Assembly: GCA_045575975.1 (NCBI GenBank)
Contig: JAZNFO010000067.1
Location: 7,454-71,453, forward strand
DNA from: RGIG8709 sp045575975
GTDB taxonomy: Bacteria; Bacillota; Clostridia; Monoglobales; Monoglobaceae
Reading direction: 5' to 3'
DNA: 64,000 nt
Part shown: positions 55,629 to 64,000 of the stretch, in pieces
Numbering within the stretch: the stretch's first letter is position 1
Layout of the letters: every line of letters begins with the position of its first letter
The notes under the pieces: model-generated
The model's input: the letters and a program-made list of their open reading frames with translations, nothing else
What the model was told of the DNA's origin: nothing
The model's database searches: none
Translations under genes and position numbers: made by a program

Positions 55629-57782
55629 TTACACCCCACGCATAGTAAGTGATATTCTTTTCTTTTGCGTGTCAACCTCTAAAACCTTAACCTGAACAAT
55701 GTCGCCAACCCCAACAACATCCATTGGATGCTTAACATATGAGTCAGAAAGCTGAGAAATGTGAACAAGTCCGTCCTGATGAACCCCGATGTCAACAAAA
55801 ACGCCAAAGTCAATAACATTGCGGACAGTTCCTGTGAGAATCATATCAGGTTTTAAGTCTTCCATACTTAAAACATCACTGCGGAGCTGTGGCTGTTCAA
55901 TGTTTTCACGGGGGTCTCTGCCCGGCTTTTGCATTTCTGCGATAATATCATATAGTGTTGGAACACCTATATTAAGCTCATCTGCAACCTTGGTGGCATT
56001 CATTTTCTTAACCTTTTCCAAAAGTCCTGAAAGCTTTCCTGCCTTTATATCGGCAAGGGTGTATTCTGTAAGCTCAAGAAGCTTTTGGGCTGCCCCGTAT
56101 GATTCAGGGTGAACAGATGTGTTATCTAAGACATTCTTTCCGTCAATAATTCTAAGGAAGCCCGCACATTGTTCAAATGCCTTGGGACCAAGCTTCGGCA
56201 CTTTTTTAAGCTGAGTTCTTGATGTGAATTTTCCCTCTTCCTCACGATATTTAACAATATTTGTTGCAATTGATGAATTTATGCCGGAAATATATGAAAG
56301 GAGAGGAGCGGATGCGGTGTTTAAATCAACTCCAACGCTGTTAACGCAGTCCTCAACAACTCCGCCTAAGGTTTCACCAAGGTGCTTCTGGTTCATATCG
56401 TGCTGATACTGACCGACACCGATAGCTTTCGGTTCAATCTTAACAAGCTCTGCAAGAGGGTCCTGAACTCGTCTTGCAATTGAAACGGCACTTCTTTGAG
56501 TAACATCAAAATCAGGAAATTCTTCAGCGGCAAGCTTTGATGCGGAATAAACAGATGCTCCCGCCTCGTTGGTCATAATGTATTTAACTCCCCTTTCGGG
56601 AATTGTCTTTAAAAGCTCTGAAATAAAGATTTCTGATTCCTTTGATGCAGTTCCGTTTCCTATGGAAACAAGGTTAACATTGTATTTTTCAATAAGACCT
56701 TTAACAATTTTCTTTGCCTCTTCCTTCTGATGTTCGGAATGGGTGATATAAATAACATTTGTGTCAAGCACCTTTCCCGTTGCATCAACAACCCCAAGCT
56801 TACAGCCTGTGCGGTATCCCGGGTCAAGTCCAAGAACAATCATATCCCGGATAGGCGGCTGCATAAGAAGATTTTTAAGGTTCACTTTAAATACCTTTAT
56901 TGCCTGCTCCTGAGCCACAGCTGTCAGCTCGTTTCTGATTTCTGTGTCAATGGAGGGGGCAATAAGTCTCTTATAAGCATCAGCCGCTGCCTCTTTAACA
57001 AATTCGGAGGTAATGGTCGGCTCTTTTGAAACTGTCTTTTTGAAAAGGTAATTTAAAATAATTTCTTCATCAATATCAATGGAAACAGAAAGAAACTTTT
57101 CTTTTTCCCCACGGTCAATTGCAAGAACTCTGTGGGGAGCAACCCTTGTGGCAGGCTCTTTGAAATCATAATAATTTCTGTAAACAGAGTCTTCTTCCCC
57201 TGTTGCCTTTGATGAGATAACCCCGTCTTTAAAGGTTTTTTCACGAATAGCCTTTCTGAAGTCAGCATTATCTGAAATCTGTTCTGCTATAATGTCTTTT
57301 GCTCCGGCAATTGCATCTTCCGGGGTTAAAACTTCTTTTTCTTCATTTATATATTCTGATGCAATGGCAAAGATGTCTCCCTCTTTAAGCTCTTGTGCAA
57401 AAATTATTTCTGCAAGAGGCTCTAAGCCTTTTTCCTTTGCGATTGTGGCACGGGTTCTGCGTTTTGGACGGAAGGGACGGTAAATATCTTCGATTTCCGC
57501 AAGCTTTTCCGCATTTTTAACAGCCTCTTCAATTTCGGGAGTAAGCTTTCCCTGCTCTTCGATTATGCGGAGAACATCCTGTTTTCTCTCTTCCATATTG
57601 CGAAGATACTGAAGTCTTTCGTCAAAGGCACGAAGAACCTCGTCGTTAAGAGAACCCGTCACCTCTTTTCTGTAACGGGAAATAAAGGGAATGGTGTTTC
57701 CCTCGTCTATCAGGGCAATGGTGTTATCCACCTGCCATTTTTCTATTCCAAGCTCCTTGGCAATTCTTTCAGCAATTGTCAT
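55629..57782 (-). CDS. tex: Tex (YhgF) family RNA-binding protein
   Basis: 717 residues. Seen: N-terminal IDEGNTIPFISRYRKEVTGS, the YqgF/RNase H-like region VLGLDPGYRTGCKLGVVDAT and YITHSEHQKEEAKKIVKGLI, then SIARRVQDPLAELVKIEPKA, KAIGVGQYQHDMNQKHLGET, helix-hairpin-helix LKKVPKLGPKAFEQCAGFLR and a C-terminal S1 domain (GTVRNVIDFGVFVDIGVHQD, GLVHISQLSDSYVKHP). Conserved nucleic-acid-binding factor linked to transcription and RNA metabolism. It lies 14 bases downstream of polC. Confidence 0.95.
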   Translation of the reverse strand: MTIAERIAKELGIEKWQVDNTIALIDEGNTIPFISRYRKEVTGSLNDEVLRAFDERLQYLRNMEERKQDVLRIIEEQGKLTPEIEEAVKNAEKLAEIEDIYRPFRPKRRTRATIAKEKGLEPLAEIIFAQELKEGDIFAIASEYINEEKEVLTPEDAIAGAKDIIAEQISDNADFRKAIREKTFKDGVISSKATGEEDSVYRNYYDFKEPATRVAPHRVLAIDRGEKEKFLSVSIDIDEEIILNYLFKKTVSKEPTITSEFVKEAAADAYKRLIAPSIDTEIRNELTAVAQEQAIKVFKVNLKNLLMQPPIRDMIVLGLDPGYRTGCKLGVVDATGKVLDTNVIYITHSEHQKEEAKKIVKGLIEKYNVNLVSIGNGTASKESEIFISELLKTIPERGVKYIMTNEAGASVYSASKLAAEEFPDFDVTQRSAVSIARRVQDPLAELVKIEPKAIGVGQYQHDMNQKHLGETLGGVVEDCVNSVGVDLNTASAPLLSYISGINSSIATNIVKYREEEGKFTSRTQLKKVPKLGPKAFEQCAGFLRIIDGKNVLDNTSVHPESYGAAQKLLELTEYTLADIKAGKLSGLLEKVKKMNATKVADELNIGVPTLYDIIAEMQKPGRDPRENIEQPQLRSDVLSMEDLKPDMILTGTVRNVIDFGVFVDIGVHQDGLVHISQLSDSYVKHPMDVVGVGDIVQVKVLEVDTQKKRISLTMRGV

Positions 57783-57796
57783 ATGTTTTTATCCTC

Positions 57797-60700
57797 CTAA
57801 AATAATGTGAGCTGACTTGTGTCGCTCATTCCGTCTAAGCATCCGTTTTCCTTTAAGGTTTCAATAACCGTTTTGGAAAGCTTTGCTCTTGCTTTCAAGT
57901 CTTCTATAGATTTAAATTCTCCCTCAGCTCTGGCATCCATAATATTTTGTGCAGCCGCATCTCCAAGTCCCTGAAATGCATTTATGGGAAGAAGAATTTT
58001 TCCGTCAACCTTCTGGAATTTAAAAGCGTGGGATTTGTATATATCAACGGGCAAAAATTCAATGCCTCGCTGATACATTTCGTGAACAATCTCGCAAATG
58101 GTGTAAACACTTTTTTCCGTAGCGGACCAGTCGTTTGACCTTTGCTCAAGCTTGAACATTTCTTCTTTCAGCTTTTCGTCACCGTGTGCCATAATGGCAG
58201 CATCAAAAAGGTCTGCACGGACTGTGTAGTATGCAATGTAAAAGTCAATGGGATAGTGCACCTTGAAATATGCAACCCTGAAGCCCATCATAACATATGC
58301 TGCAGCATGAGCTTTTGGGAACATATATTTAATCTTTTTGCAAGAGTCTATATACCAGTCAGGAACATCGTGAGCAACCATTTCCTGAATATGTTCATCG
58401 GTAAGAAGTCCCTTTGCGGCACCGCCCTTACGAACGATTTCCATAATCTTAAATGACATACTGGGGTCCAGACCTTTTTGAATAAGATATGTCATAATAT
58501 CGTCACGAACAGCCACAACCTCTGAAAGGGTTGCAATTTCCGCTTTTATAAGCTCCTGGGCATTTCCAAGCCAAACATCTGTTCCATGGGAAAGTCCCGC
58601 GATTAAAACAAGCTCGTAAAAGGTGGTTGGCAGAGTGTCAAGAAGCATTTGTCTTGTAAAGGATGTTCCAAATTCGGGAACGCCAAATGTTCCAACCTTG
58701 CTGTTTATCTGCTCGGGTGTGATGCCGAGAGCATCTGTGCCGGAGAAGATAGACATAGTTTCAGGGTCATCAAGAGGAATTTCCTTTGCGTCAACCCCTG
58801 TTAAATCTTCAAGCATTCTAATGGTGGATGGGTCATCGTGTCCAAGTATATCAAGCTTTAAGAGGTTATCGTGAATTGAATGGAAGTCAAAGTGGGTGGT
58901 GACAATTCCCGAATCCTTTTTATCTGCAGGATGCTGAACGGGGCAGAAATCGTGAATATCCCAGGTCTTGGGACAAACAATAACCCCGCCCGGGTGCTGG
59001 CCCGTTGTGTTCTTAACATCAATAAGTCCCTTTGAAACTCTCTTAAGCTCTGCCTGAGTCGGGATAATGCCTTTGTTTTCGTAATATTTTTTTCCGTAAA
59101 AGCCGATTGCAGTTTTGTCTGCAATTGTGCCTATTGTTCCTGCTTTGAAAACATAATCCTCTCCAAAAAGCTCGCCAACATATTTGTGAGCGGTTGCCTG
59201 ATATTCTCCTGAGAAGTTAAGGTCAATATCAGGAACCTTGTCTCCTTTGAAACCGAGGAAGGTTTCAAATGGAATATTAAAGCCGTCCTTTTTCATTTTT
59301 GTACCGCAATGAGGACAGTCCTTGTCAGGCATATCAATTCCGATGTTGTATTCGCCATTTTCAAAGAAAATGCTGTGCTTACAGCTTGGGCAGATATAGT
59401 GTGGGCAAAGGGCGTTAACCTCTGTTATTCCCGCAAGGAAAGCTGCAAAGGAAGAACCCACAGAACCACGGGAGCCAACTAAGTATCCTGCTTCGTTGGA
59501 TTTTTTAACCAGCTTGTGGGCAATCATATACATAACCGCAAAGCCGTAGCCAAGGATACAGCTAAGCTCTCTGTCCATTCTCTCCTGAACGATTTTCGGA
59601 AGAGTCTCCCCGTAAACCTTGTGTGCAAAATCGTGACACATTTTTGAAAGGTCCTCTTCGCAGTTTTCGATTGAAGGAGGATATGAGCCCGAACGAACGG
59701 GAACGATTTTTTCTATCATATCCGCAATTTTATTTGTGTTGGTAACAACAACCTCGTATGCTTTTTCTTCTCCAAGGTAGGAAAACTCTTCAAGCATCTC
59801 TTCGGTTGTTCTGAAATATAAGGGAGCCTGCATATCCGCATCGTCGTAGCCTTGTGCTCCCTGAAGAACACGGCGGTAAAGCTCGTCCTCAGGGTCCATA
59901 AAGTGAACATCGCAGGTTGCAACAACGGGTTTTCTAAGTTTTTCACCAAGTGCCACAATCTGTCTGTTAATGTTTTTAAGGTCTTCCTCGGAGCTGACGA
60001 TACCGTTTCTCACCATAAACATATCGTTTCCCGTTGGCTGAATTTCAAGATAATCATAAAAAGATGCAATCTTTTCAAGCTCGTCCTGAGGAACCTTGTT
60101 TAAAACAGCGCGGTAAACCTCTCCCTGCTCGCAGGCAGAGCCGATAATAAGCCCCTCTCTGAATTTTGCAATAATGCTTTTTGGCATTCTCGGTCTTTTG
60201 TAGAAATAATTTAGGTTGGATTTTGAAACAAGCTTGTACATATTTTTAAGACCAACCATATTTTTCGCAAGGATTATAATATGGTTGTAAGTATTTTTCA
60301 AAAGCTCGGGATTGGTGTCACAGGTAAATTCGCCAGAGACGGTTTTTTCTCTTTCTTCCTTGATTTCCATAAGCTTAACCAGAATATCACAGCAAGCCTT
60401 TGCATCATCAACGGCTCTGTGGTGATTTTCAAGGGTAACCCCAAGTCGGTCTGCAACAATATTCAGCTTGTGAACCTTTTCTTCGGGGAAAAGCTGGCGG
60501 GAAAGCTCAAGGGTGCAAAGCTTTTCGTATTTAAAATCTATACCCTGCTTTTTAGCCTGAAAGTCTATAAAGCTTGTGTCAAACTTTGCATTATGTGCAA
60601 CTAAGATAGCGTTTCTGCAAAACTCCACAAACTGGGGAAGTACTTCTTCAATGGTTGGCTTATCCTTAACCATTTCGTCGGTAATTCCCGTAAGCTCAAC

Positions 60701-62080
60701 TATGTTCTGTGGGATTGGCTTTTCAGGGTTTATAAGCTGTGAAAAGGTGTCAACAACCTTTCCGTAAGCATATTTGCAGGCACCGATTTCGGTGATTTTT
60801 TCTGTTTCGGGGTTAAGTCCCGTGGTTTCTATATCAAAAACAACAAACATCTCGTCCTTATAGCTTCTCGGGAATGTGTTCATTCCAAGAGGAAGGTCAT
60901 TTAACAAATAACCCTCTGTTCCGTATAAAACTTTGATTTTTTCTTCTTCTTTGTTGATTTTTGATGCCGCAGAATTTGCCTCGGGAAATGCCTGGCAAAC
61001 GCCGTGGTCAGTAATTGCAATTGCAGGATGTCCCCAGTCTGCAGCTCTTTTTATAAGGTCGGTTGCAGAAGTTATGGCATCCTTTGCGCTCATTTTTGTA
61101 TGAAGATGAAGCTCAACTCTCTTGTTTTCTGAGTTGTCCTGTCTCTTTGGTTTTGGAGGAGCGGTCTCAATGGAAAGTATTTTAAAAATTTCCTTCTGTG
61201 AATAGTTGTCAATTTCAAGAGCGCCCTTTATTTTATACATTCCGCCTTCTTTTATAGAAGGGATAATAGGCCTTAGCTTTTCGTGCTTTCCAAAAAGGTT
61301 TGCACTTATTGCCCAGGTGTTGTCTGCTATGTCAAGATTAAGAGATATAAATGCAGGCTTCTGATTTTTTTGAATTTCACGGAAATCCATTTCCAAAACT
61401 TCGCAAAGAACGGTGCATATGCCCATTCCGAGCTTAACATCTGAGATATTTATAGGGTCTTCCTTGATTTCGGAGCCGTAAATAAGTCCCGTTAAAACTT
61501 CGGGAGCGGTGGTCTCTTTTGGTTCTTCTTTTTTGTAGCTGGTCTTTGCCGCCTCTTTTTCTATTTCTTTTATAAGCTGGTCTTTTTTGTCATTGTATGC
61601 ATCAATATCAAACTTTTCATCATCAAAGCTTATGATATAGCCATCCCCAAGCTCCGAGGAAACAATACTGTTTATAATAGGAAGACAATTTTTTTCTTCC
61701 AGTATACTCTTTCCGCAGCTGACTCCTTTTATAATAATGTTCTTTCCGTCTGCTTCTATATGGCTTCCTGAAAGAAACGGTTTGCAGGTGCCGCATTTTT
61801 TGAACAGAGAAAATAAAACCCCCTGATAGTATTCTTCTGTAAAGGGTATGTTTTCATATTTTAAATTTATATCAAGATTTTCAAGGCTATAAATCGTCTT
61901 TGTGTTTTCAATGTATGAAAAAAGATCTGTTTTGTCTATAAGCTCGGTGGCTTTCAGGTCAACAGAAACGGATTTTTCATCGATATTAACATTAAAATCA
62001 AGAATTTCCGTTCTTTCTAAGATTTTTGCAAAATCTTCAAGAACGGTAACCTTGTCAAAAATGTCCAGAATGCCTGCCAA
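57797..62080 (-). CDS. polC: DNA polymerase III PolC-type
   Basis: Main replicative polymerase of low-GC Gram-positives. 1427 residues. Domains in order: N-terminal and OB-fold (KLGMGICTVLCEVLEMDFRE), PHP (RVELHLHTKMSAKDAITSAT), inserted DnaQ-like proofreading exonuclease (MFVVFDIETTGLNPETEKIT, ILVAHNAKFDTSFID, HRAVDDAKACCDIL), rest of PHP, zinc-binding CPHYICPSCKHS...CPHCG, palm with catalytic VPDIDLNFSGEYQ, then fingers GTIGTIADKTAIGF and QHPGGVIVCPKTWDIHDFCP. It starts with TTG (62078-62080); AAAGGA lies about 12 bases upstream in the ispG end. It follows ispG by 2 bases. Confidence 0.97.
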   Translation of the reverse strand: MAGILDIFDKVTVLEDFAKILERTEILDFNVNIDEKSVSVDLKATELIDKTDLFSYIENTKTIYSLENLDINLKYENIPFTEEYYQGVLFSLFKKCGTCKPFLSGSHIEADGKNIIIKGVSCGKSILEEKNCLPIINSIVSSELGDGYIISFDDEKFDIDAYNDKKDQLIKEIEKEAAKTSYKKEEPKETTAPEVLTGLIYGSEIKEDPINISDVKLGMGICTVLCEVLEMDFREIQKNQKPAFISLNLDIADNTWAISANLFGKHEKLRPIIPSIKEGGMYKIKGALEIDNYSQKEIFKILSIETAPPKPKRQDNSENKRVELHLHTKMSAKDAITSATDLIKRAADWGHPAIAITDHGVCQAFPEANSAASKINKEEEKIKVLYGTEGYLLNDLPLGMNTFPRSYKDEMFVVFDIETTGLNPETEKITEIGACKYAYGKVVDTFSQLINPEKPIPQNIVELTGITDEMVKDKPTIEEVLPQFVEFCRNAILVAHNAKFDTSFIDFQAKKQGIDFKYEKLCTLELSRQLFPEEKVHKLNIVADRLGVTLENHHRAVDDAKACCDILVKLMEIKEEREKTVSGEFTCDTNPELLKNTYNHIIILAKNMVGLKNMYKLVSKSNLNYFYKRPRMPKSIIAKFREGLIIGSACEQGEVYRAVLNKVPQDELEKIASFYDYLEIQPTGNDMFMVRNGIVSSEEDLKNINRQIVALGEKLRKPVVATCDVHFMDPEDELYRRVLQGAQGYDDADMQAPLYFRTTEEMLEEFSYLGEEKAYEVVVTNTNKIADMIEKIVPVRSGSYPPSIENCEEDLSKMCHDFAHKVYGETLPKIVQERMDRELSCILGYGFAVMYMIAHKLVKKSNEAGYLVGSRGSVGSSFAAFLAGITEVNALCPHYICPSCKHSIFFENGEYNIGIDMPDKDCPHCGTKMKKDGFNIPFETFLGFKGDKVPDIDLNFSGEYQATAHKYVGELFGEDYVFKAGTIGTIADKTAIGFYGKKYYENKGIIPTQAELKRVSKGLIDVKNTTGQHPGGVIVCPKTWDIHDFCPVQHPADKKDSGIVTTHFDFHSIHDNLLKLDILGHDDPSTIRMLEDLTGVDAKEIPLDDPETMSIFSGTDALGITPEQINSKVGTFGVPEFGTSFTRQMLLDTLPTTFYELVLIAGLSHGTDVWLGNAQELIKAEIATLSEVVAVRDDIMTYLIQKGLDPSMSFKIMEIVRKGGAAKGLLTDEHIQEMVAHDVPDWYIDSCKKIKYMFPKAHAAAYVMMGFRVAYFKVHYPIDFYIAYYTVRADLFDAAIMAHGDEKLKEEMFKLEQRSNDWSATEKSVYTICEIVHEMYQRGIEFLPVDIYKSHAFKFQKVDGKILLPINAFQGLGDAAAQNIMDARAEGEFKSIEDLKARAKLSKTVIETLKENGCLDGMSDTSQLTLF

Positions 62081-62082
62081 GT

Positions 62083-63129
62083 CTAATCATTTCCTTTCAT
62101 ATTGTGTATCTCTTCAAGTAATTTTGCGGTGATTTCTTCCTCGGAGTATTTTCCGACAATCTCGCCCTTTTTGAACAAAACCGCACATCCGTCCCCGCCG
62201 GCAATGCCGATGTCTGCATCCTTTGCCTCTCCGGGACCGTTAACAACGCATCCCATAACCGCAACCTTAAGGGATTTTTTTATGTCTCTTGTGGCGTTTT
62301 GAACCTTTTCTGCTATGTCAATAAGGTTTATTTTTGTTCTTCCGCAGGTGGGGCAGGAAACAACCTCGATGTGTGGTCCGCCCAAACCGATAGCATTTAA
62401 AATTTCCTTTGCCGCATAAACTTCCTTAACAGGAGAGTCTGTAAGAGAAACCCTTATGGTGTTTCCTATGCCGTCGCAAAGAAGTGAGCCTATGCCGATA
62501 GACGATTTAACAAGTCCCCCCGTATATGTTCCTGCCTCTGTAACCCCAAGATGAAGAGGATAGTCAAAGGTCCTGTGAGCAAGACGGTATGCCTCAATGG
62601 TCTTTTTAACACTTGATGATTTAAGGGATATAACAATATCGTCAAAATCGTATTTGTTAAGCACCTTAATCTGGTTTAATGCACTTTCCACCATAGCTTC
62701 AGGTGTAGCAGAACCATATTTTTCAAAAAGGGATTTTTCAAGTGAGCCTCCGTTTATGCCTATTCTTATAGGAATATTTTTCTCTCTTGCCAAAAGTGCC
62801 ACTTTTTTTGTGTTTTCCTCAGGGCCGATGTTTCCAGGATTGATTCTCACCTTGTCGATGCCTCGTTCTATACACATAAGGGCAAGCCGATAGTCAAAAT
62901 GAATATCCGCAACTATAGGGATTGAGGTTTTCTCTTTTATAATTCCGATATTCTTTGCACATTCTTCATCAGGAACTGCGATACGAACAATATCGCACCC
63001 AGCCTTTTCAAGCTCGTTAATTTGTTTTATAACAGAAAAAGTGTCTGATGCAGGAATATTTGTCATAGACTGAATGGCAATTGGAGAGTTTTCTCCTAAA
63101 TTTATATTTCCTATTTTACAAGACTTCAT
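62083..63129 (-). CDS. ispG: 4-hydroxy-3-methylbut-2-enyl diphosphate synthase
   Basis: Iron-sulfur enzyme (GcpE) of the MEP isoprenoid pathway. 348 residues. Seen: IGNINLGENSPIAIQSMTNI, DIVRIAVPDEECAKNIGIIK, VADIHFDYRLALMCIERGID, KVRINPGNIGPEENTKKVA, LHLGVTEAGTYTGGLVKSSI, cluster ligands VVSCPTCGRTKINLIDIAEK and VAVMGCVVNGPGEAKDADIG. The dxr-rseP-ispG-polC order is common in Firmicutes, but only ispG-polC is present here. GGTGG precedes the ATG. Confidence 0.96.
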   Translation of the reverse strand: MKSCKIGNINLGENSPIAIQSMTNIPASDTFSVIKQINELEKAGCDIVRIAVPDEECAKNIGIIKEKTSIPIVADIHFDYRLALMCIERGIDKVRINPGNIGPEENTKKVALLAREKNIPIRIGINGGSLEKSLFEKYGSATPEAMVESALNQIKVLNKYDFDDIVISLKSSSVKKTIEAYRLAHRTFDYPLHLGVTEAGTYTGGLVKSSIGIGSLLCDGIGNTIRVSLTDSPVKEVYAAKEILNAIGLGGPHIEVVSCPTCGRTKINLIDIAEKVQNATRDIKKSLKVAVMGCVVNGPGEAKDADIGIAGGDGCAVLFKKGEIVGKYSEEEITAKLLEEIHNMKGND

Positions 63130-63241
63130 ATGACCACCTATATATAATGTAGTTATTTTTTAAATCACCATACCATTTTACCAAAGATATAGGTGTTTTT
63201 CAAGGGTAAAAAAAATTTTTTAAAAAATTTGCAAAAAAGTG
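63130..63241 (+). other. AT-rich upstream (UP-element-like) region of the rRNA promoters
   Basis: The segment from about 63205 is almost pure A and T in phased runs (AAAAAAATTTTTTAAAAAAT, TTGCAAAAAAG) immediately before the first rRNA promoter, as in UP elements. It also contains the divergent ispG upstream region. Confidence 0.5.
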
Positions 63242-63270
63242 TTGACAAGTTGGAAAGTGTGTGTTATAAT
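63242..63270 (+). promoter_or_regulatory. rRNA operon promoter P1
   Basis: TTGACA (63242-63247), 17 bp, TATAAT (63265-63270): full consensus. Confidence 0.92.
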
Positions 63271-63325
63271 GTCAAAGTTGTCGCTTGAGGGACAAGAAAA
63301 TTTTTAAAAAAATTAAAAAAAGTTC

Positions 63326-63354
63326 TTGACAAAGAGTAGACAATGTGATATAAT
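63326..63354 (+). promoter_or_regulatory. rRNA operon promoter P2
   Basis: TTGACA (63326-63331), 17 bp, TATAAT (63349-63354), preceded by an A/T tract. The spacer contains TAGACAAT (63337-63344), the octamer of the array upstream of gyrA. Confidence 0.92.
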
Positions 63355-63574
63355 ACTAAAGCTCACTTCGTTGAGCGAGGCTCTGAAAAAGAGCAACTCG
63401 AAAACAAGTTTTCGAGGTATGATGTTTGAAAAGTACACAGTGAAAAGCGGTAATAAGTACAATGTACTATTACGACAATTGCACAAGGTTTTAGGACCTT
63501 GTCAATTCCAAAAGTTCAAACGAACTTTACAAAACGTTAGTATTCAAAATTGAGCTAATCAATTTTCGGAAAAT
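63355..63574 (+). other. rRNA leader with processing hairpins
   Basis: Consecutive hairpins before 16S: GCTCA-CTTCGT-TGAGC (63361 on), CTCGAAAAC-AA-GTTTTCGAG (63397-63416), AGTACA/TGTACT around 63457-63469, ACAAGGT-TTTAGG-ACCTTGT (63483-63502) and AAAGTTC-AAAC-GAACTTT (63512-63529). No tRNA or ORF of credit lies here. Confidence 0.6.

Positions 63575-64000
<426 letters not shown>

Overview
This window is chromosomal DNA from an anaerobic, endospore-forming low-GC Gram-positive bacterium, most likely an uncultured member of class Clostridia. The support is AT-rich codon use, strong GGAGG ribosome sites, a large Bacillus-type SRP RNA, PolC, SecA, RqcP, a prfB frameshift, and sporulation genes (sigH, spoIIR, an FtsK/SpoIIIE translocase, a SpoIIQ-like M23 protein). 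No plasmid or prophage backbone is visible. Most of the window is core housekeeping sequence, with small accessory patches between the operons.

Layout. 1-7070 (minus): 5' end of gyrA, an AlbA_2/Schlafen-type regulator followed by a helically phased array of TAGACAAT boxes, DUF6472, a SWIM/SNF2 helicase and tmcAL. 7168-14801 (plus): pta-ackA (acetate formation), sigH, a cluster of DnaA-box-like sites, 5-formyl-THF cyclo-ligase, a candidate type I toxin-antitoxin cassette, tRNA-Gly, a membrane protein, a DUF1858 protein, SRP RNA, dnaX and ybaB. 14988-22464 (minus): glnA, then ddl-murI-DUF1934-argS-orphan secreted protein-ctpA. 22555: spoIIR. 23436-31316 (minus): secA-prfB-prfA-tsaC/ywlE fusion-rimI-tsaD (export, translation termination, t6A).

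31490-42542 (mostly plus): yaaL, a MITE-like element, a ribbon-helix-helix protein divergent from a 50-residue ORF across a 25-bp palindrome, yitT, a noc/parB-like gene, M23 peptidase, uppP, ftsK/spoIIIE, hup, rqcP and mreB. Then come a repeat patch, a Phd antitoxin with a truncated ParE-like toxin, and a structured leader RNA with mutually exclusive terminator and antiterminator in front of a SLOG-family gene. 42579-55101: rpiB, pgcA, a 1921-residue secreted multidomain protein, nagA, a ROK kinase, a decayed GH20 hexosaminidase and yycJ. 55131-63129 (minus): a REP-associated tyrosine transposase (RAYT), tex, polC and ispG. 63242-64000: tandem rRNA promoters, leader and the start of a 16S rRNA gene.

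The strongest candidates for something undescribed are: (1) the leader at 41788-42008, which has riboswitch architecture and which I cannot assign to a known class; (2) the 22-residue hydrophobic peptide and opposing small RNA at 11068-11338; (3) a REPIN-like repeat family, one copy of which lies in frame inside the RAYT gene at 55131-55628; and (4) the phased TAGACAAT array upstream of gyrA. All assignments come from reading the sequence; no database search was run.
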